In this document: piece by piece, positions 9,540-19,321 of the stretch
Position numbering within the stretch: position 1 is the first letter of the stretch
Layout: each line of letters opens with the position of its first letter
Program-made: the position numbers and the translations under genes
Assembly (NCBI GenBank): GCA_938002665.1
Contig: CALLAE010000032.1
Span: forward strand, 1 to 63,784
Length of the DNA stretch: 63,784 nt
Direction of reading: 5' to 3'
DNA from: an uncultured Saprospiraceae bacterium
Lineage (GTDB): Bacteria; Bacteroidota; Bacteroidia; Chitinophagales; Saprospiraceae
Notes under the pieces: model-generated
The model's database searches: none
What the model was told of the DNA's origin: nothing
What the model saw: the letters and a program-made list of their open reading frames with translations, nothing else

Positions 9540-11135
9540 GTGTCAATACTTATATTCTTTCTAATCTCTTATCTTCTTCTAAGCCTTAGCTTATATATGT
9601 TATTCCCTAAGGCAGGAGTACCGGCAATCAATGGTCTGATTCCTGGTAAGAATTTTGTAGAATGGGCAAAAATCATCGGGCGACCTAGCTGGTGGCCTTT
9701 ACTACTTCTAATTCCGATAGTTAACATTTTTATCTTCGCTGGGATGGCCGTACATCTTGTCCGATCTTTTAAGAAGTATCGGTTTGTACATAGTGCTGGT
9801 GCTGTTATCTATGCACCTGCTTCCTTTGCTTGGCTGGCTAAGAATGATAAGGCTATCTATGATGGGCCTAACTTTCCAAAGGAGAAAGCATATATGGATG
9901 AAGTTAAGGAACTCAGAGCTAATAAGGATAAAACCAAATTAGCTAGAGTAATAGAGAAAAGCCCTTATAAAAAATCCTTTTTAAGGGAGTGGGTAGAATC
10001 TATAGTTTTCGCTGTGTTTGCTGCTGCTTTTATAAGAATGTTCTTGATAGAAGCATTTGTGATACCTACTCCTTCTATGGAAGGTTCTCTTATGGTAGGT
10101 GATTTTCTTTTTGTTTCCAAAGCCAGCTATGGTATCAGAACACCGATGACCTTAGCTATGATTCCTTTATTGCATAATCGTGTTCCTGTGGTAGGTACAG
10201 AATCCTATCTAAAGAAACCTAGCCTTAAGTATCATAGATTACCTGCCCTTGAGAACATAGAAAGAAATAAACCCATAGTCTTTAACTGGCCAGTAGGAGA
10301 TTCAGTCTATATCACAAGTAGAAGAAGTTACACAGTCGGTCAGGTTCAGCGAGATAAAGGCTTTCTTTCGTATGACAGAGAGCTAAAATCACAAGTGAAC
10401 AATAAGAATTTCGTTGTCAGACCAATAGACAAAAAGGATCATTACATTAAGAGATGTGTAGCGATGCCTGGGGATACCATCAGAATTATTAATCGGCAAG
10501 TTTATATCAATGGTCAAAAAGGTGTGAACCCAGAGGAAATGCAATTCCTCAATATGATTACACCTCCATCCAATGGTGTCAATGCTAACAAACTAAAGGA
10601 ATGGGGCATAGGTGATACGGACTCCGATAGAAATCCTTATGCTGGGAATGCTTTCCATATTACTGAACAACAAAAAGCAAAATTAGAATCTATAGGATTT
10701 ACCACTCAGTATTACGAGCCTCCAATTGAACCAGTAAAGTTATTTCCACATGATCCTAGTATCACTAAGGGATGGACAGTAGACAATTACGGGCCTGTAT
10801 GGGTTCCTAAAGCTGGGACAACCGTTACTCTTAACATGCAAAATCTGAGCATGTTCCGAAGGGTGATATCTGTATATGAAAATAAGAAGCTAGAAGTAAA
10901 AGGAAATCAGATCTATATTGATGGAGTACAGACAGATGAGTATACCTTTGAGCAAGATTATTACTGGGCAATGGGTGATAACAGGCATAACAGTGAGGAT
11001 TCTAGAATGTGGGGTTTTGTGCCTATGGACCATATTGTAGGAAAGCCACTTTTTATATGGTTCTCCACACGGAATGCTCGCATGAGCGATGGAATAAGAT
11101 TCGATAGAATGTTTAAGTCAGCAGATGTTAATTAG
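9540..11135 (+). CDS. lepB: Signal peptidase I (S26 family)
   Basis: 531 residues, much longer than the Escherichia coli enzyme but usual for the Bacteroidota form. Two hydrophobic segments (residues 1-22 and 52-75) form an N-terminal membrane domain. A third (155-175) leads into the catalytic domain. The nucleophile is Ser179 in PTPSMEGSL and the general base is Lys304 in YIKRCVAMPGD. The last S26 box, MGDNRHNSEDSR, lies near residue 480. The Ser-Lys spacing of 125 residues and the 130-residue stretch before the last box are large insertions. It cleaves signal peptides at the periplasmic face of the inner membrane. The start is GTG, chosen because it follows the terminator and promoter box and preserves the first membrane helix. 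The 3' end overlaps the next gene by 11 bases. Confidence 0.93.
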   Translation: MSILIFFLISYLLLSLSLYMLFPKAGVPAINGLIPGKNFVEWAKIIGRPSWWPLLLLIPIVNIFIFAGMAVHLVRSFKKYRFVHSAGAVIYAPASFAWLAKNDKAIYDGPNFPKEKAYMDEVKELRANKDKTKLARVIEKSPYKKSFLREWVESIVFAVFAAAFIRMFLIEAFVIPTPSMEGSLMVGDFLFVSKASYGIRTPMTLAMIPLLHNRVPVVGTESYLKKPSLKYHRLPALENIERNKPIVFNWPVGDSVYITSRRSYTVGQVQRDKGFLSYDRELKSQVNNKNFVVRPIDKKDHYIKRCVAMPGDTIRIINRQVYINGQKGVNPEEMQFLNMITPPSNGVNANKLKEWGIGDTDSDRNPYAGNAFHITEQQKAKLESIGFTTQYYEPPIEPVKLFPHDPSITKGWTVDNYGPVWVPKAGTTVTLNMQNLSMFRRVISVYENKKLEVKGNQIYIDGVQTDEYTFEQDYYWAMGDNRHNSEDSRMWGFVPMDHIVGKPLFIWFSTRNARMSDGIRFDRMFKSADVN

Positions 11136-11997
11136 ATTCGTTTTTCTCTTTTTTTTAGGACCTGTCTTTGCAATGGGGCAGTTGCCTACAAGTAATATTT
11201 ATCACTTTACCATTACTAAAGTGGCAAAGTCTTATAGAATAAAGTCACCGCAATTTCTCACAGCTTTTAACAAGGGGGGGTACAATAACCAACCAAGTTA
11301 CTTCAGTGATAAGGTCATTTATTTTGCAACTAACTACTATGATGAGGCACAAACGGAAATAGCAAAATTTGATTTGTATGATAAGAGTCTTACACGTATT
11401 ACTTATACTGAAGAAAAAGAGTATTCCCCTACTCCTACTAAGGATTCAGAAACCTTCTCAGTTGTAAGAGTTGAGACAGACAATAAAACTCAGACGCTGA
11501 GTACATATCCCTTAGATGGTATTGGATATGCAAAGCGCTATATGAACAATACCTCCAATATTGGCTATCACACTTGGCTAGATGATGAGACAGTAGCTTT
11601 ATTTCTAGTAGAAGAGCCTGATCATAATCTTGCTATTGCTCATGCAGTCAGTGAACGTAGAAAGATTATACTGGATAAGATAGGTAGATGCCTTAAAGTA
11701 GATAAAAAAGGACAACTGCTCTTTGTCCACAAACAGAACAAAGATGAATGGTTTATCAAAGCATATAATACCAAGACAAACAAGAGCACTACTATTGCCA
11801 AAACTATAATGGGAGCTGAGGATTTTGAATTATTAAACGATGGTTCTCTACTTATGGCTAGCAAGAGTATGCTCTATATTTTGCCTCCTAGTGCTAATGA
11901 GTGGAACTTACTCTTGGACATGAGCTCTTATGGCTTGGATAATATTACAAGAATTGCATCTCAAAAGAATAGTCTAATCGTAGTAAACTCTGATTGA
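11125..11997 (+). CDS. Exported TolB/PD40-like propeller protein, function unknown
   Basis: 290 residues with a signal peptide (MLIRFVFLFFLGPVFAMG, then Q). The mature part shows repeated short blade-like stretches such as QPSYFSDKVIYFATN, EYSPTPTKDSETFSVVR and YHTWLDDETVALFLVEE, the pattern of WD40-like PD40/TolB beta-propellers. I recognise no catalytic motif. The ATG lies inside the end of lepB (11-base overlap), indicating translational coupling, and the subtilase gene follows 11 bases after the annotated stop or 68 bases with the preferred start. Likely a periplasmic or surface binding protein; exact role unknown. Confidence 0.72.
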   Translation: MLIRFVFLFFLGPVFAMGQLPTSNIYHFTITKVAKSYRIKSPQFLTAFNKGGYNNQPSYFSDKVIYFATNYYDEAQTEIAKFDLYDKSLTRITYTEEKEYSPTPTKDSETFSVVRVETDNKTQTLSTYPLDGIGYAKRYMNNTSNIGYHTWLDDETVALFLVEEPDHNLAIAHAVSERRKIILDKIGRCLKVDKKGQLLFVHKQNKDEWFIKAYNTKTNKSTTIAKTIMGAEDFELLNDGSLLMASKSMLYILPPSANEWNLLLDMSSYGLDNITRIASQKNSLIVVNSD

Positions 11998-12065
11998 TTT
12001 TGTAATAGATGGCGACATCATATCTATTTAGAATAGTTTATTTTTGGAGTAAATCAGGACTTCCT

Positions 12066-13661
12066 ATGCATAGAGTAATCTCATTCTTCTTATTTCTTTC
12101 TGTTTCTATTTGTACTGCACAATCATCAGTTGCAGATTTTCATGAAAGATGGATTGTAAAACTTGATGATACAAATTTTGCAAAATTAGAAGATTTAGAA
12201 ATTTCTCGTGATATTGAGATTTCAATCTTAAGTAAGCATTTTAATCTCGTACTATTACATTCTGAAAAGCCCTTAGATAAAAGGCAGATAGGCTCTCTAT
12301 TAGCTCCTCTATCGCTTCTGGACCTTTACCCAGATCATAAACTACAATACAGAGATAGAATTCCTGATGACTTCAGTTATTCTAGCCAGTGGAATATGGA
12401 TATAATAGACATGCCAGCAATATGGGACCATGCTACAGGCGGTACTATGCATAATGGAGAGGAAATTGTCATTGCAATTTTGGATGTAGGTTATGAAGTG
12501 GATCATATAGATCTAGAAGAAAACATCTGGGTCAATCAAAACGAAATACCCAATGATAATATAGATAATGATCAGAATGGATATAGGGATGATTATCTGG
12601 GTATGAATATAGATACTCAGAACGATACGCATAATATAGATGACCATGGAACTAAGGTAGCAGGCATAATAGGTGCTGGAGGGAATAATGGCCGAGGTGT
12701 AGCTGGAGTGAATTGGAAAGTGAAGCTTTTGCCAATAGGAGGAGTGGATCACATAGGTGAGATCATAGTTGCAATGGAATATGTTATCATGATGAAGCAA
12801 GAATATATAGAAAGTAATGGTCTGAGAGGAGCAAATATTGTTGCTACTAATCTATCTGCAGGTGTAGGAAGGAAATTTCCTATAGATTCACCTGATTGGT
12901 GTCCATATTATGATCTAGCAGGTAACCTAGGGATACTCTCGGTCAGTGCTGCTCCAAATGCTCAGTATGATGTAGAAAAGGAAGGGGACTTGCCTAGTCT
13001 TTGTGATAGTGAATATCTGATAGCGGTGACTAATACTGATCAGGCTGATTTTAAAGTTAATGAATCAGGCTATGGTAAAGTCAGTATAGATTTAGGAGCG
13101 CCTGGAGAAAGGGTATTTACGACAAACCTGAATGATGATTACAGTACAATAAGTGGAACATCAGCTAGTGCCCCCCATGTAGCAGGCCTCATTGGTTTAC
13201 TATATAGTCTAGACTGTGCAGAATTTTCAGAACTGGTCAAAACTGATCCTCCTCAAGCAGCCCAGCTAGTCAAGAGTTCTATATTAGAAGGAGTGGACCT
13301 TAAGCCTAGCTTAAGTCATACTCTTACAAAAGGTAGATTGAATGCCTATAAGGCCTTCCTTAATTTAGTCAGCTGGTGTACAGGGAGTCCTATAGGAGAA
13401 CTAGAATTAGAAGGTATTTCCTTAGAAAGACAACAAGTTAACCTTAGATACAACACAAATGATTTTAGTGAGCATAAGCTTTCTATTTATAATATTTTAG
13501 GAGAAAGACTCAAAACCGTAACCTTCAGGCCATCAGTTTTTAATGAACGCGTCTTGTTAATAGATCTGTCAGACTTAGACTTAGTATCTGGAAATTATAT
13601 GTTCACCTTATCTAATGACTTAGAAAGGACTAGTAATATTTTTGGATTGATTGTAGATTAG
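12066..13661 (+). CDS. Secreted subtilisin-like serine protease (S8) with probable T9SS C-terminal domain
   Basis: 531 residues from the ATG at 12066, which gives a clean signal peptide (MHRVISFFLFLSVSICTAQ). An in-frame ATG at 12009 would add 19 residues ahead of it. The catalytic triad is visible: Asp140 in AILDVGYEVDH, His194 in DDHGTKVAGI and Ser366 in SGTSASAPHVAGL. Residues about 20-105 before the domain may be a propeptide. The last 80 residues (LSIYNILGERLKT...SGNYMFTL) look like a divergent type-A T9SS sorting domain, so surface display or release is likely (inference). It is third in a run with lepB and a propeller protein. Its stop overlaps the convergent trmN6 stop by 4 bases, leaving no room for a terminator between them. 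Confidence 0.88.
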   Translation: MHRVISFFLFLSVSICTAQSSVADFHERWIVKLDDTNFAKLEDLEISRDIEISILSKHFNLVLLHSEKPLDKRQIGSLLAPLSLLDLYPDHKLQYRDRIPDDFSYSSQWNMDIIDMPAIWDHATGGTMHNGEEIVIAILDVGYEVDHIDLEENIWVNQNEIPNDNIDNDQNGYRDDYLGMNIDTQNDTHNIDDHGTKVAGIIGAGGNNGRGVAGVNWKVKLLPIGGVDHIGEIIVAMEYVIMMKQEYIESNGLRGANIVATNLSAGVGRKFPIDSPDWCPYYDLAGNLGILSVSAAPNAQYDVEKEGDLPSLCDSEYLIAVTNTDQADFKVNESGYGKVSIDLGAPGERVFTTNLNDDYSTISGTSASAPHVAGLIGLLYSLDCAEFSELVKTDPPQAAQLVKSSILEGVDLKPSLSHTLTKGRLNAYKAFLNLVSWCTGSPIGELELEGISLERQQVNLRYNTNDFSEHKLSIYNILGERLKTVTFRPSVFNERVLLIDLSDLDLVSGNYMFTLSNDLERTSNIFGLIVD

Positions 13662-14380
13662 AAATCTAAGTACAAATCTTTAGTAAGGGACCTATATTTT
13701 TCTCCAAAACTCTTAGAGTCTTCATTGTCTTTTCTTATGAAAAAATGATCTTTTTCTATACTGGATAGCTTTTTCTTACAGAACTCTATCATGACCCTCT
13801 TAACGGGTCCACCCTCTTTCCCTTTTACTTGAGCTATTCGTGTTTTGTGCAGACCAGCTCCCTCAGCTAATGTTTCTAATTCATTCATTCTTTCGTAGGG
13901 AACAATCAATGATAACTTACCTACGAAGGAAAGCAATGATGCGCTAGCTACAATGAGCTCTGAGAAGCTCAGAGCTTCAGAATGCTTAGCAAAGTTGAGT
14001 CTATTTGCAGAGCTGAGACCAGAGGAATGGAAAGGGGGATTGCTAATTATATGATCGTAAGTATCTCTTGTATAAGATCTACTATATGCTTGTATGCTAG
14101 TGGATTCAAAAGATATGTTCTTCCAATTATTTAGAGTGATATTGTACTGAGCTTCTTCTATGGATGGCTTGTCTATATCAATGCCATGTACTCTGATGTT
14201 TGGATACCTTTTCTTGAGAATAAAGGCTATCACCCCACCACCAGTGCCGATGTCCAATACCCTATCATTGCCACTTAGTTTCGTCCAAGCAGCAAGAAGC
14301 ACACCATCGGAATTAATCTTAAGTGCACAATCTCTGTTTCTAAGCTTGAAGCTTTTAAAATGAAAAAAGTCTTTTTCCAA
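13658..14380 (-). CDS. trmN6: tRNA1(Val) adenine-37 N6-methyltransferase
   Basis: 240 residues, the normal size for the TrmN6/YfiC family. SAM-binding motif I is VLDIGTGGGVIAF (about residues 41-53), an acidic motif II is HGIDIDKPS, and the N6-adenine methylase motif is NPPF (about 113-116). The enzyme methylates N6 of A37 in tRNA1(Val) in the cytoplasm. The start is TTG at 14380, 12 bases after the stop of the upstream DUF5689 lipoprotein gene; no in-frame ATG lies near, and the N-terminus FFHFKSFKL matches the usual family start. It is last in the receptor/lipoprotein transcription unit, although functionally unrelated. Confidence 0.88.
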   Translation of the reverse strand: MEKDFFHFKSFKLRNRDCALKINSDGVLLAAWTKLSGNDRVLDIGTGGGVIAFILKKRYPNIRVHGIDIDKPSIEEAQYNITLNNWKNISFESTSIQAYSRSYTRDTYDHIISNPPFHSSGLSSANRLNFAKHSEALSFSELIVASASLLSFVGKLSLIVPYERMNELETLAEGAGLHKTRIAQVKGKEGGPVKRVMIEFCKKKLSSIEKDHFFIRKDNEDSKSFGEKYRSLTKDLYLDF

Positions 14381-14392
14381 AGCAACTTAGAA

Positions 14393-16435
14393 TCAACGAA
14401 TATCTATATCATCCACTCTATAAGAAGTTGTATTAGAGGCTCCTGTTCCCTGGTATCTGAAGGCAATATGAATGTTTGTACCGAATGCTTCCAGATCTAT
14501 ATCGCCAGACTCTATAAAGGCATGATCAGTGGAGCTTTCCACGGCCAGAGTAGCCTCTATAGTAGTCCATGTCGCTGCTTCCACATCATCACTGAAATCA
14601 GTTGAGTATAGAACAGTCAGGCCATCATGCTTGTAGAAGGCTTTTGCAGAACTAAAGCTAAGAGTGCTTTTCTCTGTAGTATTTATAGCTGGGCTCACTA
14701 ACCAGGATTCTGTCTCTGCATTCATATCCTGGAAGGCGGTAGCTTGTGCATACCCATTCTCCTCAAATATTTTTTGCCTCCATAATCTATCTCCCTTAGT
14801 AGCTACATTGAGCCATCCTTCTATGCTTATGTCATCATTATCTGACTGGGTTTGGAAATCAACTTTATAGATAGCATTGCCCGTTCCTGTGCCAGGCCCT
14901 CCGCCGTTAGTGCCATCGCATCTAGAACCATTGAATCTAACATCTTCAGGATAATTAAGAATTAACTGGTAGTCATTGCCGAAAACTTGCAGAACACCTT
15001 TGATAGTTCCATTGCCATTTGGAACCACATCATCAGCAAAGTCAGCAAAACCTGAAGTCCTAACCAAAAGTCTGTTACCATTACAATTGATTACTGGATG
15101 GTTTACTGACTCCTTTTCTGGAGTTGAGATTGCATAACTTTTACTGAGTACTGTATCCACAAATTCCATTGAAGTAAACTCAACGTATCTATTAATATAT
15201 GCCTCGTCAATTTGATCTACAGTTATAGATATAGGAGCTAATGCAATGTTTTCATTGCTACTAAGTATGATAGTACGTACAACCGACTCAGGAATACGTT
15301 TTACGACTTCAGTACTAGCTGCATAACCCAACTGAGGTAAGCCATTGTAATCTGAAATAAATAAGTCTTGAAGATGAACATATACAACACTACCAAACTC
15401 ATAGTCCTGGTGTAAATCAAATTTATTAACCAGAATAGCAATCCCACCAGACTCATCACTCACAGTTAGCGATTTAAAGAAATTGCCCGTCTCATCGCTG
15501 GATACGATGCTGCCTTTAATATACTGATCAGTACCAATGTTAGTCTCAGCACCGGCTACCCTCATCGCTAGTACGTCTTGGATCGTGATGACTTTTGAAG
15601 GATCCACCTCTACTGAACCATTACCACTGCCATCACATCTATCTCCATCTAGACTCACATCATTCAGATCTCTAAGAGTAAGTTGCAAATCTGTACCAAA
15701 TACGCCAAGAACTGCAGTAACTGTGCCCTTTCCTCCCGGAGTTATTTCTTCTGCAAAATTGGAAAAGCCACTTGTACGAATAAGAATACTAATACCATTG
15801 CAATCTTCCAATGTGTGGTTTACTGCTGCAGGTGTCACAGCATCTGCCCAGGACACGTCTACTGAGCCACTAGAAAGTTCTACATTTTCTAATCGTATCA
15901 GCGTATTGTAATCCGCAGGGCCTAGAGTAGCTATAGTTTTAATTTTGGGCTCAGGCTGTCCCACTGTTATACCAGAACTTAGGACTTGTGGTATGAGCTC
16001 GGCAGGAATTCTTGCCATAGAGCCGCCAACTGGTTCGAAACCTATCTGGGGTAAGTTATTATAGTCGCCTAGCCATATATCTTGTAGGTGGACAAAGACT
16101 CTCTTCCCGACGAAATATCGATTCCATAGCTCTACATCATCTAAAAGAATAGATATTCCTCCAGAATCATCTTGTAGCACTAAGGACTTGTAGATATTCC
16201 CTGATTGATCATCTCCGATTACTGAAGCTTTGAGATATTTGTCCTTAGCTACCTCATGAAAAACCTCCCCTGCACCTCTCAGTGCCTTTAGGTCAGCAAT
16301 GCTTATAACCTGATCATCTCTAATACTAGGGTCTTCTACTGAAGGAAATGGAGGCTCGTCAAAATCTCTGTCTACGCAGCTAAACACTACAAAGCTCAGA
16401 ATAAGCAGAAGAAATAGTTTATGTATTTGTATCAT
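14393..16435 (-). CDS. DUF5689 (x2) and choice-of-anchor-J lipoprotein
   Basis: 680 residues. The lipobox VFSC puts the lipidated cysteine at residue 20. Two homologous DUF5689 regions span about residues 40-265 and 283-505. Each opens with a VI(S/T)I-(A/Q)DL/V-L helix, continues with YLKASVIGDDQSGN or YIKGSIVSSDETGN, then SGGI-I strands and VHLQD-DYN-LPQ(I/L)G. This pattern resembles OB-fold modules such as those of the YhcR nuclease (my comparison, not a search). Residues 525-680 resemble the choice-of-anchor-J jelly roll (ESWLVSPAI, ending YRVDDIDI). It lies 15 bases after the TonB-dependent receptor stop and is surely co-transcribed. Likely a surface lipoprotein that binds substrate for the receptor, possibly nucleic acid given the divergent nuclease. 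Confidence 0.8.
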   Translation of the reverse strand: MIQIHKLFLLLILSFVVFSCVDRDFDEPPFPSVEDPSIRDDQVISIADLKALRGAGEVFHEVAKDKYLKASVIGDDQSGNIYKSLVLQDDSGGISILLDDVELWNRYFVGKRVFVHLQDIWLGDYNNLPQIGFEPVGGSMARIPAELIPQVLSSGITVGQPEPKIKTIATLGPADYNTLIRLENVELSSGSVDVSWADAVTPAAVNHTLEDCNGISILIRTSGFSNFAEEITPGGKGTVTAVLGVFGTDLQLTLRDLNDVSLDGDRCDGSGNGSVEVDPSKVITIQDVLAMRVAGAETNIGTDQYIKGSIVSSDETGNFFKSLTVSDESGGIAILVNKFDLHQDYEFGSVVYVHLQDLFISDYNGLPQLGYAASTEVVKRIPESVVRTIILSSNENIALAPISITVDQIDEAYINRYVEFTSMEFVDTVLSKSYAISTPEKESVNHPVINCNGNRLLVRTSGFADFADDVVPNGNGTIKGVLQVFGNDYQLILNYPEDVRFNGSRCDGTNGGGPGTGTGNAIYKVDFQTQSDNDDISIEGWLNVATKGDRLWRQKIFEENGYAQATAFQDMNAETESWLVSPAINTTEKSTLSFSSAKAFYKHDGLTVLYSTDFSDDVEAATWTTIEATLAVESSTDHAFIESGDIDLEAFGTNIHIAFRYQGTGASNTTSYRVDDIDIR

Positions 16436-16450
16436 GATACTATATGAATA

Positions 16451-19264
16451 TTAAAAGGAAAAATTAAGGCCTGCTCTGTAAATGGTGCCATAAGCATAAT
16501 AATACCTAGCACCCCATCTATTAGGATCTAGTCCTATGTAATCAAATCTCAATTGTTCAAAGCCACCGATAATATTATTGGTGGAATTTAGAAGGTTCTC
16601 CATACTCAGACTCATTGCAAGTCTATAATCTCCCCACTTAAATGACTTTCTTGCATAAAGGTCTAGTTTGAAGAAAGAATCAAATTTCTCTTGTCTTACG
16701 ATATCAGTCCTGATTTCTTCTTTAGTAGGGCCGCTATATTCTCTCACTTCTGTGACATTAAGAATTGCCTGACTGACTTCAGTTGTTCTTCTGACTGGAT
16801 TTGCATCTATATACATGTCGTCAAAGTAGCTAGCTGTCAATGCTGCAAACCAATAATTAGGACTTTCGTATTTTAGTTCTAAAGTATGCGCAACTTGAGG
16901 TACACCTGCAAGATTGAAGCCCTTCATGTAGCTCTTAGAAAGTCTTTCGTAATCTATAGGAATCCCGCTGTTGTCAATTGTAATGACCATATCAGGATTA
17001 GAATCAAAATAATATTCTCCTAGCGCTAAGGCATATCGTGCTCTTAGAGTTTGGCTTATTTTATAGTCCATCCCTAGCTCTATCCCGTAGTTAACTTTTT
17101 TGATGCCAGAGGTGATTAAATTTCCAAAAGCACTAATAGAGTTTTCTAGATTAACTAAGAAAAAGGATGCTGCATCTATTTCATCATTAGATTGACTATA
17201 GAAGGCTGTAAACCTTGCATTTAATCTTGGATGACGGATAATATAGCCTAGCTCTCCTCCCATTATTTTTTCTGTTGTCAATCCTTTTACCAAGCTGTTT
17301 CTGGTATCAGGGGACTCAAAAGCATTTCTGCTGAATGGTGCTCTAGTCATGTATGCTGCATTGGCATAGGCATAATTACGTCCATTCACTTTGTATACAG
17401 CACCTAGCTTTAATGATCCATGCACAAAAGAAGCAACAGCAGAATTACCTAGAGAAAAGGTATCTGGGCCTGAGCCTGGGAATTTTCCATTTTCCATAAG
17501 CCCTTCTCTCCAAAATCTTGTATTTTCTATTTTACCTGATATTTTGAAGTCTAGCTTCTTCAGGCTGATATCTAGCGTGCTCCAGGCATTTGCATTCTGA
17601 ATATGCTTATAATAATCATAACCATATCTGTCACCTTCCTTAAGTAGTCTATTAGGTCTGGAAAGATCATTTTGAATGAAAGTGGGATCATTTGATCCTC
17701 TCAGTGCAAAGCCATCTATGTCCAGATAGTAACTGCCTCCTAGTAAGTCAGCTATTTCTTTGAAATTGTGATTTCTATCGTACTGATAGGTTAAACCACT
17801 ATGGAGTGCCACATTGGAACTGAGCTGATGGTTAAGATTCGTATTGAATACCATCTTATTGTTATCAAAGCGTTGCTCTTCTAGTACATAGGCAGAAATG
17901 TTCTCATAAGTATTGTTCTCAGGATTTCCACTAATGTGTCTTATCTCATAATTCCTTTCTCTATTAACTGAATAGATGTCATCCCAGTTTATCTGATGCA
18001 CAGAGGGATCTTGGTAAGCTTCTACAAGATCAGCTAGATCTGATTCTGATAAAGTCTCTCTGTTATCGTAAGGTAGATTTCCATAATAATCTGGTCTAGG
18101 ATCACTAGCTTCTAACCAACCCAGTCTTGTAGAGCCAAATTTTCCAGTCTGGAATGCTATAGCTGTCGTCAGCTCAGTTCTATCATTAACTGAAAAATCA
18201 TGGCGTAAAATGGCGACTGGCTGATGAGTTCTGTACTCTCTTGAGTTTCTGACTTTACCATTTTGATAGCCCCAATTCGGATTATAATAATTGTTGTCTA
18301 GCAGATCATACAAATCTTGTGTAGAGGCTCCTGCTCTACCCCTTACTGTAGGAGAAGCAAAGGCCAATAAGTTTAGACTATGTCTATCAGATATTTTCTT
18401 GTCTACAGAAGCAAAATAGGCATAGCCATCATAATAAGTGCCTTCTGCATAGCCACCATTACCCCATCTCTTAGAAACTGTAAAAGCATAAGCCCACCCA
18501 TTTTCTTGTACTCCGCTATTGTGTGAAAGCATCAGTCTATTTCGGTAGGATCTGTTAGTATGATCCATAGTCAATCTAGTACCGGCTCTCTGGTTAGTTG
18601 CTCGTAAATCTATGTCTTCTGTACCAGCAAAACCGCCAACCGTGTAGTCAGTGGTATTGAGACCATGCTGAGAATACTTCGATCTGAAGGCATCATTTAA
18701 TCCTCCCCATAAACTCCAAAAATATCGACCATCTCCTAAGTTATTGAAAGGTACATTATTTAGAAAAATAGAGGAGTGATCTTGGCTAAGACCACGTGCA
18801 TTGTACCTAGTAGCTCCAAAGTTATAACCTGCCAAAGAGCTAAAAGGATCCCAGGCTGCAGAGAGCAAACTAGAGACACCTTCATTAAAATCATATACGT
18901 CCAAATCTTGAAAGTCCACTACATACGATCTGTCTGTAACCGTTTTCTTTTCAGAGTCTGGACTTATAAATATGATGCCTAACTCAATGTTTTCATTTTC
19001 AGTATTATCTATTTCTAGTGTATAGGCAGTGAATCCATCTGCCTTAACGGTTAAGTCTAAAGTCTGATCATCGAATTCATTAGGAATGTCAAATTTACCT
19101 GAAGGACTTGTGTAAAATATCTCTTCATTTATAGTTATCTCCACATTGGACATCGGGTTAGAAGAACTTTCATTGAGAATTTTACCTCTTATGTTTTGCC
19201 CAGAGACAATTCCAGTATTAAAAAATATATAAATGAAAATTATAAGAAACGATAAAGGCCTCAT
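16451..19264 (-). CDS. TonB-dependent outer-membrane receptor with carboxypeptidase-regulatory-like N-domain
   Basis: 937 residues. A signal peptide (FLIIFIYIFFNTGIVSGQ) is followed by a CarboxypepD_reg-like beta-sandwich (about 24-105; starts IRGKILNESSSNPMSNVEI), a plug-like region (to about 250) and a long beta-barrel ending in the aromatic strand IYRAGLNFSF. The C-terminal Phe and alternating strands fit an outer-membrane receptor. These receptors import large substrates using TonB energy. A conventional TonB box is not obvious to me. It heads an operon with the DUF5689 lipoprotein and diverges over 57 bases from the exported nuclease gene, arguing for a shared substrate. Substrate is not readable from sequence; nucleic acid or its breakdown products are my inference. 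Confidence 0.85.
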   Translation of the reverse strand: MRPLSFLIIFIYIFFNTGIVSGQNIRGKILNESSSNPMSNVEITINEEIFYTSPSGKFDIPNEFDDQTLDLTVKADGFTAYTLEIDNTENENIELGIIFISPDSEKKTVTDRSYVVDFQDLDVYDFNEGVSSLLSAAWDPFSSLAGYNFGATRYNARGLSQDHSSIFLNNVPFNNLGDGRYFWSLWGGLNDAFRSKYSQHGLNTTDYTVGGFAGTEDIDLRATNQRAGTRLTMDHTNRSYRNRLMLSHNSGVQENGWAYAFTVSKRWGNGGYAEGTYYDGYAYFASVDKKISDRHSLNLLAFASPTVRGRAGASTQDLYDLLDNNYYNPNWGYQNGKVRNSREYRTHQPVAILRHDFSVNDRTELTTAIAFQTGKFGSTRLGWLEASDPRPDYYGNLPYDNRETLSESDLADLVEAYQDPSVHQINWDDIYSVNRERNYEIRHISGNPENNTYENISAYVLEEQRFDNNKMVFNTNLNHQLSSNVALHSGLTYQYDRNHNFKEIADLLGGSYYLDIDGFALRGSNDPTFIQNDLSRPNRLLKEGDRYGYDYYKHIQNANAWSTLDISLKKLDFKISGKIENTRFWREGLMENGKFPGSGPDTFSLGNSAVASFVHGSLKLGAVYKVNGRNYAYANAAYMTRAPFSRNAFESPDTRNSLVKGLTTEKIMGGELGYIIRHPRLNARFTAFYSQSNDEIDAASFFLVNLENSISAFGNLITSGIKKVNYGIELGMDYKISQTLRARYALALGEYYFDSNPDMVITIDNSGIPIDYERLSKSYMKGFNLAGVPQVAHTLELKYESPNYWFAALTASYFDDMYIDANPVRRTTEVSQAILNVTEVREYSGPTKEEIRTDIVRQEKFDSFFKLDLYARKSFKWGDYRLAMSLSMENLLNSTNNIIGGFEQLRFDYIGLDPNRWGARYYYAYGTIYRAGLNFSF

Positions 19265-19321
19265 TCTGTTTATGGTATGTTGCGAAGTTAGTTTAATTTC
19301 ATCATTTGTTTACTAACATAT

